Positions 8,777 to 16,710 of a DNA stretch of 64,000 nucleotides are shown in pieces. The notes beneath the pieces are model-generated. The model saw only the letters and a list, made by a program, of their open reading frames with translations. It was not told the DNA's origin and searched no databases. Position numbers and translations under genes: made by a program. Position 1 is the stretch's first letter; each line of letters starts with the position of its first letter. The DNA comes from Chryseobacterium daecheongense (GTDB lineage: Bacteria > Bacteroidota > Bacteroidia > Flavobacteriales > Weeksellaceae): NCBI GenBank assembly GCA_027920525.1, contig CP115858.1, positions 186,001 through 250,000 on the forward strand, given 5' to 3'.

Positions 8777-10273
8777 ATGCAAGTATATGAAGCAATTTCT
8801 GTCGGATTATACCTGTTGCTGATGATTGGCATAGGTATTTATTCTTACAGGAAATCAACCAGTAATTCAGAGGAATTTTTAATAGGAGGAAGAAAAATGG
8901 GAGCAGCTGTTACCGCGCTATCCGCCGGGGCTGCCGATATGAGTGGCTGGTTGCTGATGGGAGTTCCCGGGGCCATGTATTTTACCGGAATCTCCAGTGC
9001 CTGGATCGCGATAGGGCTCACGATAGGGGCTTATCTCAATTATATTATTGTCGCACCCAGACTCCGAGTATATACAGAGGTTGCCCAGAATTCCATTACA
9101 CTTCCGGTATTTTTTGAAAACAGATTTAAAAACAAAAATCACCTTCTCAAAATAACTTCGTCTATTTTTATTCTTGTGTTTTTTACCCTGTATACTTCTG
9201 CAGGAATGGTTTCAGGGGGGAAATTATTCGAGTCCGCATTCAGGATGGACTATACTGCCGGTTTATTATTAACGAGCTTGGTTGTGGTATTATATACATT
9301 TTTAGGAGGATTTCTTGCAGTGAGTTTAACGGACTTTGTGCAGGGAACAATTATGGTACTGGCGCTTGTCATTGTACCAATTGTCGCTATTTCTGAGATA
9401 GGAAGCGTTCAGGAAACTTTTTCATTGATCGAAGCAAAAGACCCAAAGTACCTGGACCTGTTTAAGGGAAGGACCACGGTGAGTATTGTTTCGCTTCTTG
9501 CGTGGGGATTAGGATACTGTGGGCAGCCACATATCCTGGTTCGTTTTATGGCAATCGATAAGCCGAAAGATCTGATCAAAGCAAGAAGAATTGGAATCAC
9601 ATGGATGATCTTTACTGTTGCTGGCGCTTTAGCAATAGGGTTGGTAGGAATTGCTTATCTGCAAAAGTTTGATGTAAATACCATGATGAAATTTGATGCT
9701 TCAAAAACTGAGGCAGAGACTATTTTTATTTATTTCTCAAGGATACTATTCCATCCGTTTATTGCAGGATTTTTGCTTACAGCGATTCTCGCAGCAGTAA
9801 TGAGTACCATTTCGTCTCAGTTGCTGGTTACTTCGAGCTCATTAACAGAAGACATTTACAAAGCTTTTCTGAATAAAAAAGCAACCTCAAAACAATTACT
9901 GATCGCCAGCAGGCTTTCCGTTCTGTTAGTTGCTGTTGTTGCTATGTTATTATCATTGAATCCAAAGGATAGTATTCTTAATCTTGTGGGAAATGCATGG
10001 GCAGGTTTCGGGTCTGCATTCGGTCCTTTGATTTTACTATCTCTTTTATGGAAAAAGACAACGTGGCAGGGTGGTTTGGCAGGAATGCTGGCCGGAGGTA
10101 TAACCATCCTATGCTGGGTGTATATTCAGCATCCACTGAAAGACTGGTATGAAATGATTCCCGGATTTACACTTTCATTCATCACCAATGTTATTGTTTC
10201 ATTGGCTACCTATAAACCTGATCCGGTTATTGAACGTGAATTTGATGAGGTAAGCCAGATCATTAAGGAATAA
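8777..10273 (+). CDS. putP: Sodium/proline symporter (SSS family)
   Basis: 498 residues with about 13 hydrophobic segments. The sodium:solute symporter signature is clear: 'EEFLIGGRKMGAAVTALSAGAADMSGW' near residue 35 matches the PutP N-terminal region, and 'GWGLGY'-like 'AWGLGYCGQPHILVRFMA' in the middle is PutP-specific. It imports L-proline with Na+ across the inner membrane. The ATG at 8777 is preferred over one 66 bases upstream because it begins directly with the first transmembrane segment (MQVYEAISVGLYLLLM). It follows the aminopeptidase by 93 bases, a plausible peptide-to-proline pairing, though co-transcription is not shown. Confidence 0.9.
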   Translation: MQVYEAISVGLYLLLMIGIGIYSYRKSTSNSEEFLIGGRKMGAAVTALSAGAADMSGWLLMGVPGAMYFTGISSAWIAIGLTIGAYLNYIIVAPRLRVYTEVAQNSITLPVFFENRFKNKNHLLKITSSIFILVFFTLYTSAGMVSGGKLFESAFRMDYTAGLLLTSLVVVLYTFLGGFLAVSLTDFVQGTIMVLALVIVPIVAISEIGSVQETFSLIEAKDPKYLDLFKGRTTVSIVSLLAWGLGYCGQPHILVRFMAIDKPKDLIKARRIGITWMIFTVAGALAIGLVGIAYLQKFDVNTMMKFDASKTEAETIFIYFSRILFHPFIAGFLLTAILAAVMSTISSQLLVTSSSLTEDIYKAFLNKKATSKQLLIASRLSVLLVAVVAMLLSLNPKDSILNLVGNAWAGFGSAFGPLILLSLLWKKTTWQGGLAGMLAGGITILCWVYIQHPLKDWYEMIPGFTLSFITNVIVSLATYKPDPVIEREFDEVSQIIKE

Positions 10274-10304
10274 AATAGAGATGCATTAAGATGCTCATTA
10301 TACT

Positions 10305-10336
10305 AAAAGCCAACTCTGTAGAGTTGGCTTTTTATT
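10305..10336 (+). terminator. Rho-independent terminator after putP
   Basis: AAAAGCCAACTC and GAGTTGGCTTTT form a perfect 12-base stem with a TGTA loop, flanked by A and T runs, so it can work in both directions for putP and the convergent ferredoxin gene. Confidence 0.9.
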
Positions 10337-10392
10337 TTACATTCAAATCTTTATGTAGGAAATAGCTGTTAAAGATTATGGTTTTGTTAATC

Positions 10393-10740
10393 TCAGGTAT
10401 GCAAAAACCGCTGACGGCTAAATAAAACTTCTTCGCTTTCCCGATGTTCAGGATCATCAACACAACAGTCTACCGGACAAACCGCTTTGCATTGAGGCTC
10501 TTCATGGAAACCCTTACATTCTGTACATTTTCCCGGGACAATATAATAAACATCATCAGAAATAGCCTGGTTATAGGCATTGGCATCTACTTCCGTACCG
10601 TCAGGAAAAATAGTTTTCCCGGAAAGCTTTGTTTTATCCTGCCAACGCCAGTCGATGGCACCTTCATAAATTGCAGAGTTCGGGCATTCCGGCTCACAGG
10701 CTCCACAGTTGATGCACGCATCCGTTATTGTTATAGCCAT
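10393..10740 (-). CDS. 2x[4Fe-4S] ferredoxin, YfhL-like
   Basis: 115 residues with two cluster sites: CINCGACEPECPN at residues 9-21 and CTECKGFHEEPQCKAVCPVDC further on, where a 4- to 8-residue insertion between the Cys residues marks the YfhL/Alvin-type ferredoxins. It carries low-potential electrons in the cytoplasm. It is the last gene of the minus-strand block headed by superoxide dismutase; 66 bases separate it from the FMN reductase, and a TACCTTTA element there suggests an additional promoter. The neighbourhood (SOD, FMN reductase, Fe-S regulator) points to a redox-stress role, which is inference. Confidence 0.9.
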   Translation of the reverse strand: MAITITDACINCGACEPECPNSAIYEGAIDWRWQDKTKLSGKTIFPDGTEVDANAYNQAISDDVYYIVPGKCTECKGFHEEPQCKAVCPVDCCVDDPEHRESEEVLFSRQRFLHT

Positions 10741-10806
10741 GATATCAATCGTTTAGATTCTTTAATAAAGGTACGGGATTTTATATTATCAATCCCGATG
10801 TTTTCT
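10741..10806 (-). promoter_or_regulatory. Probable internal promoter for the ferredoxin gene
   Basis: Read on the minus strand, TTG is followed after 16 bases by TACCTTTA, close to the Bacteroidota -33/-7 pattern. The same spacer holds an inverted repeat CGGGATT/AATCCCG that overlaps the space between the two elements and could be an operator or weak hairpin. Confidence 0.35.
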
Positions 10807-11370
10807 TTATACTTTGGAATAAATTATTTTTTCTATCCTGTTTGTGGTTGCGATGCTGATCAATCTGTCCAGCTTATCAGAATAAAGGGGAGAGATTTTA
10901 TTTTCCGCATCAAACAGGGACGTTCTGATCATAGGAACACTGTAAGGCAGAGGCCATGCCCGTAACGATTTGGCAATAGAATCCATTGCGTTGATTCCCT
11001 GCATGGCCTGTAAACCATCTGCCCAGCATACAAGGCCTACTGTCTTATCTGTAAGGTAAGGCTGTTCATTGTCAGCGGTTACCTCAAGCCAGTCCAGGCA
11101 GTTTTTCATTACCCCCGGAATACTTCCATGATAGAGAGGAGCGAGCCAGAAGTGAATATCTGCTCCCAGGAACAATTGGGTCATACGCTCTACAGCCAAT
11201 GGTGTTTTGGTAAGGGTAATATCGTAAAGTGGAATACCGGAATCAGCGAGGGCAAATGTTTCATGAATGATGCCCAGTTCTTCAAGTTTGTCCGTAAAAT
11301 ATTTGGAAAGGATCCCTGAAGTGGATTTTGGTCTTCTCTCCAAAGCGCCGTTGAAGATAATTGCTTTCAT
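10807..11370 (-). CDS. NADPH-dependent FMN reductase family protein
   Basis: 187 residues, flavodoxin-like fold. The start MKAIIFNGALERRPKSTSG gives the phosphate loop of the FMN site, and 'WLAPLYHGSIPGVMKNCLDWLE' around residues 75-95 is the second flavin-contacting motif (PxYxGSxPGxLKNxxD) of the FMN_red family. Such proteins reduce FMN, quinones or metals with NADPH. The start is 5 bases after the stop of the DUF2480 gene, so they are probably co-transcribed with superoxide dismutase. Exact substrate unknown. Confidence 0.88.
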   Translation of the reverse strand: MKAIIFNGALERRPKSTSGILSKYFTDKLEELGIIHETFALADSGIPLYDITLTKTPLAVERMTQLFLGADIHFWLAPLYHGSIPGVMKNCLDWLEVTADNEQPYLTDKTVGLVCWADGLQAMQGINAMDSIAKSLRAWPLPYSVPMIRTSLFDAENKISPLYSDKLDRLISIATTNRIEKIIYSKV

Positions 11371-11375
11371 TTTAT

Positions 11376-11876
11376 TTAATTTTTTAATATGACTTTAGGA
11401 AGGCCTACTTCACCATACATCAGACTTTTGACAAATGGTTTCATAAGCTGGGTGATTAAAAGATAAAGAGCAGGAGAAGTTTCGGATCTTGCTTTAACAA
11501 CAATTTTAAGATCCTTATACTGCTCCGGTTCTACATTTTGAAGTTCTTTTTTCCAAAGATCCAGAAGGATCTCTTCTGAACTGCGTATATCTGTGTAAAC
11601 AGAATACCCGGATAATTTATCCATCAGTAACATATATGCCCACGGTGGAATGATGGCCTCTGTAGAGCAGATAACAGCGACGGCTTTTCCAGTGTACACC
11701 GAGAAATCAATAGATGACAGGGACTCTTTAAATTCTTTTTCTTTGAGGATCATTCCCATAAAGAGATGATCCTTAAGATCAAACTCAACAATCTCTATAG
11801 TGGGTTTATAATCCAAAAGATCAAATGGAATGATTCCCGAAGCCTCAGCTTTATTAATAAAAATATTCTGGTTCAT
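11376..11876 (-). CDS. DUF2480 family protein
   Basis: 166 residues, recognised as DUF2480 by 'GIIPFDLLDYKPTIEIVEFDLKDHLFMGMILKEKEFKE' near the N-terminus, 'CSTEAIIPPWAYMLL' in the middle and the ending 'PFVKSLMYGEVGLP'. It is a cytoplasmic, Bacteroidota-specific family without known activity that is often encoded near iron-sulfur assembly or superoxide dismutase genes. Here it sits 30 bases after the SOD gene and 5 bases before the FMN reductase, in a block controlled by a SufR-like regulator. That context suggests a role in Fe-S or oxidative-stress handling, but this is inference. Confidence 0.85.
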   Translation of the reverse strand: MNQNIFINKAEASGIIPFDLLDYKPTIEIVEFDLKDHLFMGMILKEKEFKESLSSIDFSVYTGKAVAVICSTEAIIPPWAYMLLMDKLSGYSVYTDIRSSEEILLDLWKKELQNVEPEQYKDLKIVVKARSETSPALYLLITQLMKPFVKSLMYGEVGLPKVILKN

Positions 11877-11906
11877 AAGTAGGCAACCTGTTTTGTTCTA
11901 GGAATG

Positions 11907-12533
11907 TTATTTGATTTTTGAGAGAGCTTCTTCATATTTTTTCTCTACTGATGCCCAGTCAAGAACTGCCCAGAATGCATCCAGATAATCTGCTCTTTTA
12001 TTTTGGTAGGCTAAATAATAAGCATGCTCCCAAACATCTATTCCCAATATTGGAAATCCTCTGTTGGCAGATTGAATATCCATCATAGGATTGTCCTGAT
12101 TAGGGGTTGAGCTTACAGCAATCGAACCATTGAATTTTACATAGAGCCAAACCCATCCCGACCCAAATTGTCCCAGACCTGCTTTTTTTATCTCAGTTTT
12201 AAGGGTATCTAGGTTTCCAAAAGTGGAGTCGATTACCTCTGCAAGTTTTCCCTCAGGAAGAAGTTTAGGTTCAGGAGAGAGGATTTCCCAAAATAAAGAG
12301 TGGTTAAAATGTCCACCGCCGTTATTTCTTACAGCAGGGCTGTACTCACTGATCCTCTGTAGAAGAGAATCCAGATCAGTCTCTTTTTCTTCGGCCTGTT
12401 CTAAGGCAGCATTAAGATTATCAACGTATGCCTGATGATGTTTTTGATGATGAATGGTCATTGTTGCTTTATCAATAAAAGGCTCTAATGCATCGTAAGC
12501 ATACGGTAGCTGGGGTAGGGTAAATGCGTTCAT
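11907..12533 (-). CDS. sodA: Superoxide dismutase, Mn/Fe type
   Basis: 208 residues, the usual length. Metal ligands are visible: H28 in TIHHQKHHQAYV, the His of GGHFNHSLFWEIL, and Asp/His of DVWEHAYYL near residues 165-169. The 'NQDNP' segment carries the Gln typical of manganese-type or cambialistic enzymes, whereas iron enzymes usually have Ala there. It converts superoxide to peroxide in the cytoplasm. First gene of a minus-strand run (SOD, DUF2480, FMN reductase, ferredoxin) under a promoter overlapped by a perfect palindrome, presumably bound by the divergently encoded SufR-like regulator. Confidence 0.93.
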   Translation of the reverse strand: MNAFTLPQLPYAYDALEPFIDKATMTIHHQKHHQAYVDNLNAALEQAEEKETDLDSLLQRISEYSPAVRNNGGGHFNHSLFWEILSPEPKLLPEGKLAEVIDSTFGNLDTLKTEIKKAGLGQFGSGWVWLYVKFNGSIAVSSTPNQDNPMMDIQSANRGFPILGIDVWEHAYYLAYQNKRADYLDAFWAVLDWASVEKKYEEALSKIK

Positions 12534-12559
12534 TACTTTGATTTTTTATTAATGTGTTT

Positions 12560-12589
12560 CAAAGGTAAACATTTATTTTAATTAAACAA
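12560..12589 (-). promoter_or_regulatory. Promoter of the superoxide dismutase block
   Basis: On the minus strand TTG (12589-12587) is followed after exactly 19 bases by TACCTTTG (12567-12560), an excellent match to the Bacteroidota primary promoter TTG-N19-TAnnTTTG. It ends 27 bases before the SOD start codon. The -33 element lies inside the palindrome at 12578-12609. Confidence 0.8.
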
Positions 12590-12609
12590 CCTTTAGGTTG
12601 TTTAATTAA
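12578..12609. promoter_or_regulatory. Operator-like perfect palindrome between SOD and the SufR-like regulator
   Basis: Two perfect 14-base arms, TTAATTAAACAACC and GGTTGTTTAATTAA, surround a TTTA spacer. The core AAACAACC...GGTTGTTT covers the -33 element of the SOD promoter, so a dimeric repressor bound here would block transcription. A further half site AAACAACC lies at 12704-12711, 13 bases before the regulator start, suggesting autoregulation. Confidence 0.75.
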
Positions 12610-12683
12610 TGATCCTATTGAGTCCTCCCATATATTATAAATGACTGATTTGTCGTTATAAAACCGATATAATAGAAAATGAC

Positions 12684-12691
12684 TATCTTTG
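12684..12691 (+). promoter_or_regulatory. -7 element for the SufR-like regulator
   Basis: TATCTTTG matches TAnnTTTG and lies 33 bases upstream of the ATG at 12725. A -33 TTG at ideal spacing is not evident. The half operator AAACAACC at 12704-12711 would lie just after the transcription start. Confidence 0.5.
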
Positions 12692-12724
12692 TTGTAAGAA
12701 ATAAAACAACCTATATATTGCCAA

Positions 12725-13345
12725 ATGAAAAAACCGGCAGCAGATCGTATTCTGATGTTTTTAAAGATGAGAGGGGAAGCTACTTCGCTTTTGATCTCTG
12801 AAGAACTCTCCATAACAAAGGAAGGGGCGAGAAAGCACTTGCTAAATCTTGTTAAAGAAGGACTTATTAAGTCTGTTATCAGGAGTGAAGGAGTGGGGCG
12901 TCCTTCCACTTATTATATCCTTACCCGAAGGGGGCTTTCACAATTCCCGGATACCCACGCTGATGTTACCGTACAGCTTCTGAGGTCTGTAAAAGATCTA
13001 TTGGGAGATAATGCACTGGATTTATTGATCAATGACAGGGAAAAGACAACGTATCAGAGGTACGAGAAAGCACTTACGAAAGCAAAATCGTTGGAAGACC
13101 GACTGGAAATTCTATCAAAAATAAGGAATGACGAGGGATATATGGCAGAATGGACAAAGGAAGGAGCTGATTATTTTTTAATAGAAAACCATTGTCCGAT
13201 CTGTGCAGCTGCAAGTGAATGCCAGGGGTTTTGCCGGGCAGAATTATCCAATTTTCAGAACCTGATAGGTTTGGACTATAAAGTAGAAAGGGTAAAGCAT
13301 ATCCTGTCCGGAGCTCAGAGATGTGTGTATAAGATCAGTGTATAA
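12725..13345 (+). CDS. SufR-like iron-sulfur-sensing transcriptional regulator
   Basis: 206 residues. N-terminal winged helix (residues 5-70; 'RGEATSLLISEELSITKEGARKHLLNLVKEGLI' region with the 'GRPSTYY' wing) and a C-terminal sensor domain with Cys residues in ENHCPICAAASECQGFC and a last Cys near residue 201 (RCVYKI). This arrangement matches the SufR group, which binds an Fe-S cluster and represses until the cluster is lost. It is divergent from the SOD block and separated from it by a perfect palindrome, so it most likely controls that block and itself. Which genes it truly controls is inferred from position only. Confidence 0.82.
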   Translation: MKKPAADRILMFLKMRGEATSLLISEELSITKEGARKHLLNLVKEGLIKSVIRSEGVGRPSTYYILTRRGLSQFPDTHADVTVQLLRSVKDLLGDNALDLLINDREKTTYQRYEKALTKAKSLEDRLEILSKIRNDEGYMAEWTKEGADYFLIENHCPICAAASECQGFCRAELSNFQNLIGLDYKVERVKHILSGAQRCVYKISV

Positions 13346-13397
13346 TAGCCTGATCGGAGGAGAGGATAAGGGCAATATGCAATTAAGAAAAATATCT

Positions 13398-13904
13398 TTA
13401 TTCTATTTTCACACTCATTTCCTGTACTTCTTCTGCCGAAAAGCCATAAATCTGAGGTGTTTTTACATCCAACAGGTTCAGGTAAATATAAAGTTCGCCT
13501 CTGTGGTGGATTTCATGTTCCAGCATTGCCCGCAGCCATTTCCATACTGTAATTTCCTGATTCGCGGGAGTAAGACACTTCTTATACAGGTCTTCATCCG
13601 ATAGCCGGCTTATAATATCGATAGTCTGCCGGTGCATTTCATTAAAATATTTCAGGATGTTGTCATAACCATCTGCCAGCTCTTTTCCGCAGCCCTGATA
13701 AGCACTCCTTCTTCCTGCAATGGTTTCTCCGTACATATAACGTTCAATGGCAGCAATATGCCTGATCTGGTCGCCTATGGTAAACTTTCCCGGTTTATAT
13801 GAAAAATCAAGATGTTCCGGCTGGATAACTTCCAGCAGCCGAAGGGTTCGGGACCGTACTTTTTCGTAATAATCAATAAATGACTGTGCTGATCTTATCT
13901 CCAT
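13398..13904 (-). CDS. DinB family protein
   Basis: 168 residues forming the four-helix DinB/YfiT bundle: 'FKPGKFTIGDQIRHIAAIERYM'-like segment near residues 37-58 supplies the first metal-binding His, and 'MLEHEIHHRGELYIYL' near 131-146 gives the second and third His (HxxxH pattern). DinB proteins bind a divalent metal and include bacillithiol or mycothiol S-transferases and damage-inducible proteins; the actual role here is unknown. It is convergent with the SufR-like gene and has no partner gene. Confidence 0.88.
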   Translation of the reverse strand: MEIRSAQSFIDYYEKVRSRTLRLLEVIQPEHLDFSYKPGKFTIGDQIRHIAAIERYMYGETIAGRRSAYQGCGKELADGYDNILKYFNEMHRQTIDIISRLSDEDLYKKCLTPANQEITVWKWLRAMLEHEIHHRGELYIYLNLLDVKTPQIYGFSAEEVQEMSVKIE

Positions 13905-14443
13905 CGTATTAATTTTATTTCTGTCAGTTTAAACTTAAAAGATGTCTTTATAGGTCCAAACATTTTGTGAATATATGAAAATCTGAATTTACTGTTTTTA
14001 TGATCTTTTTAGGCTGATCAAAAAAAGGGAAGTATTTAACATAATAAAAAAGTCTACTATTTTAGTAGACTAATTGAAAGTATATTTTATATTTGCAGCC
14101 ATATTCAGATAATAAATTTACAAAATTGATGTTATGTGTTTAATTTATTCAACTTATTCTTATGTAATGTATAAATCATTTATAAGCCGGAAGAAGGGAA
14201 ATTTTTTATTGAATATTAATTGCAACTTTGTTGCTTTTTAAAAAATTTTTATTATTATTGCAATTAAATTGCATTAATAAAACGTGATCCTTTCAAAAAA
14301 AATAAATAATTCATGGATTATTAGAAAATAAAGGACAATAATTAAATGCAGGATGGATTTTGGTGAAGTGCTTTTCTGAGCTGTAAAAGATGCTCTTTTT
14401 GGATTGATTTTTAACTTAAAAAACATATTTAAATTTACCACTA
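13905..14443. other. AT-rich intergenic region with two palindromes
   Basis: 539 bases between the divergent DinB and S8 protease genes, no gene recognised. It contains the hairpin at 14051-14071, a TATATTTG element at 14088-14095 and a TGCAATT-A-AATTGCA palindrome at about 14259-14273 with a related TTGCAAC site about 40 bases upstream. These look like control sites for the protease, but the actual promoter is uncertain. Confidence 0.5.
14051..14071. repeat. Perfect inverted repeat, operator or minus-strand terminator
   Basis: AGTCTACTA and TAGTAGACT form perfect 9-base arms around TTT. On the minus strand the hairpin is followed directly by six T residues, the layout of an intrinsic terminator, yet no minus-strand gene lies upstream. 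On the plus strand it precedes a TATATTTG element by 16 bases and could instead be an operator. Confidence 0.6.
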
Positions 14444-16579
14444 ATGAAAAAACAATTACTTGTAATCAGCACCCTGATGGTTAGTCTTGCGAGTGCTCAA
14501 TCCAATGATATCTTACAAAAAGAATTCGAAAAGCAAAACAGAGAAAACAACGACAGGTTTGATTCATATGTAGCCAAACAATATGGTTCCGCTAAAGGAG
14601 CAGCCAATCAAAAGGAAATTGAAGAGCAAAGAAGCAATCTGGCAGGATTTCTACCTGATGGCAAGCCTTACTTCTACAAACAACAGGATATAAGACAAGT
14701 TCAGAATGCCAATGCTGACGCTCTGAACACAGCGGGTAGTGTAGCGGGACTTACCAATGCATACAAAGGAGAGAATATTAAATTTACGGTCTTTGACGGA
14801 GGAAGGGTTTATGCTGCTCATCCCGCATTTGATAATGCAGTTGGTAGAATTACCAATAGAGAAGCTTCAACTCAGATCTACAGTGCACATTCAACAGGAG
14901 TTGCCGGATTTATAGGAAGCAGGGCATTAACCATTTCAGGAACTTTAAATGGTGCGGCAGTTACTGGAAATATCCAGGGAGTTGCGGTAAATTCAACCGT
15001 AGATTCATATAGATTTGCTCAAACAGTACTACCGGGAAATACAGCGGCAAGTAATGTATTTCAAAAAATATTAATTGCACAGCCTAAAATATCCAATCAT
15101 TCTTACGGGGTTAATCCAGGTTGGGATGTAGTAAAAGATGCTAACGGAAGCAATGTCTGGCTATGGAATGGTGCTTATGATAGTCCTGATACCTCTTTTG
15201 ATACTCAGGGATCTTATTTATCCAATGATCAGAATTATGATCAGATCGTATACAGTAATCCTTCTTATATTATAGTAAAATCAGCAGGGAATTCTTTTGG
15301 ATATGGTCCTACAATGCCAGGAACCACAACATTTCCAAAGTATTACAGAGACAGCAATGGTAATCTGGTTCAGTTTGCTTCTACAGATACTTTACCTGCA
15401 AATAATTGTGCACAAGGCTATGACTGTATAGGTCAAGGCTCATTAGCCAAAAATATTATTGTGGTAGGCGCTACAGATGTGATCTCTACGAATAACTTTA
15501 AATATTCTGTTCCTTCGGATGTGGTGCATTCTGATTACAGCAGTGCAGGACCAAGAGATGACGGTGGAATAAAACCGGATATCACAACCACGGGTACAAA
15601 TGTGTTTTCAGCTTCTACAGCAGAAGATACTACGGGAAGTGTGAAATATGATTATGGAAGTGGAACATCTTATTCCGCCCCGGTGGTAACCGGAGTAATC
15701 GGTTTATGGTCCCAGATTTACAAAGATCTATTTTCTGATCAGCTTCTTAATGCTGCCAGTGCTAAAACTTTAATGGTTCATTCTGCTTCTGAAGCAGGTA
15801 ATGTAGGTCCTGATCCATGGTTTGGCTGGGGATATATCAATGCAAAAAAAGGCGCTGAGCTATTGGTTGGAAAAGCAAACAATACTGTAGTTTTCAATAA
15901 TGAAACTCTCAATAACGGTGTTGCCAACACAAAAGTGATAAAAGCATCAGGAACTGAACCTCTAAAAGTAACCATATCCTGGATTGATCCTGCTTACAAT
16001 GTTCCTGCGAACCTAACCTGGGGACAAGTCTATAACAACAGAAGCTCAAGATTGGTGAATGATCTGGATCTGAGAATCATTGATACGACGAATAATACGG
16101 TTTATACTCCATGGAAACTTGATGCTGCTAGTCCTATGACCCCGGCAACCAAAGGAGATAACACGGTGGATAACGTGGAACAGGTAGTCATTGATGCTCC
16201 GGTTGCAGGTAGAAATTACAGGATAGAAATCACAAATAAAGGGAATCTGGTGAATAGTGCCGGAGCAGGGGCCCCTCAGGATTATTCAATTATTGTTACA
16301 GGCTACAGTGAACAAGTTCTTGCAACAAGTGAGAGAGGAATTGCAAAAACCGAAAGTTTAATCATTGCTCCTACCATTACCAAAGATGTGGTTAAAGTAC
16401 TGAAAGCACCTAAAAACTCAACCTTCAATGTGTATGATCTTTCAGGTAAAAAGATACAAAGCGGAACGATAAACACCAACGAAGCGAGTGTAGATTTGTC
16501 TTCGAATGCCAATGGTATTTACATTATTGAGGTAAAAACAGATAAAGAAACGATCTCTAAAAAAATTATTAAAGAATAA
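14444..16579 (+). CDS. Secreted S8 (subtilisin-like) serine protease with T9SS sorting domain
   Basis: 711 residues. Signal peptide 1-18 (ending ASAQ); catalytic triad D118 (FTVFDGG), H149 (AHSTGVAGF) and S409 (GSGTSYSAPV), giving a subtilase domain of about 110-475. A beta-sandwich of the proprotein-convertase type follows (about 480-625). The last 70 residues (APTITKDVVKV to SKKIIKE) form a type A T9SS C-terminal domain, with the usual 'NVYDLSGKKIQSG' and 'NANGIYIIEV' strands, so the enzyme should be exported by T9SS and released or anchored at the surface. It is likely a nutrient or virulence protease. Long AT-rich upstream region suggests regulated expression. Confidence 0.93.
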   Translation: MKKQLLVISTLMVSLASAQSNDILQKEFEKQNRENNDRFDSYVAKQYGSAKGAANQKEIEEQRSNLAGFLPDGKPYFYKQQDIRQVQNANADALNTAGSVAGLTNAYKGENIKFTVFDGGRVYAAHPAFDNAVGRITNREASTQIYSAHSTGVAGFIGSRALTISGTLNGAAVTGNIQGVAVNSTVDSYRFAQTVLPGNTAASNVFQKILIAQPKISNHSYGVNPGWDVVKDANGSNVWLWNGAYDSPDTSFDTQGSYLSNDQNYDQIVYSNPSYIIVKSAGNSFGYGPTMPGTTTFPKYYRDSNGNLVQFASTDTLPANNCAQGYDCIGQGSLAKNIIVVGATDVISTNNFKYSVPSDVVHSDYSSAGPRDDGGIKPDITTTGTNVFSASTAEDTTGSVKYDYGSGTSYSAPVVTGVIGLWSQIYKDLFSDQLLNAASAKTLMVHSASEAGNVGPDPWFGWGYINAKKGAELLVGKANNTVVFNNETLNNGVANTKVIKASGTEPLKVTISWIDPAYNVPANLTWGQVYNNRSSRLVNDLDLRIIDTTNNTVYTPWKLDAASPMTPATKGDNTVDNVEQVVIDAPVAGRNYRIEITNKGNLVNSAGAGAPQDYSIIVTGYSEQVLATSERGIAKTESLIIAPTITKDVVKVLKAPKNSTFNVYDLSGKKIQSGTINTNEASVDLSSNANGIYIIEVKTDKETISKKIIKE

Positions 16580-16610
16580 GCCGTAATTCTTTCTACTATT
16601 TTTTGTAATT

Positions 16611-16665
16611 AAAGGCACCGGTTATGATTTGACTTTTATAAAATCATATTTCGGTGCCTTTTTTT
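16611..16665 (+). terminator. Rho-independent terminator after the S8 protease
   Basis: AAAGGCACCG and CGGTGCCTTT form a 10-base stem; the loop holds a second small hairpin (ATGATTT/AAATCAT). A run of seven T residues follows. Confidence 0.88.
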
Positions 16666-16710
16666 GTAATATATTGCAGGTTTATATTGTCTTATCACAA
16701 ATGCCTCGAC

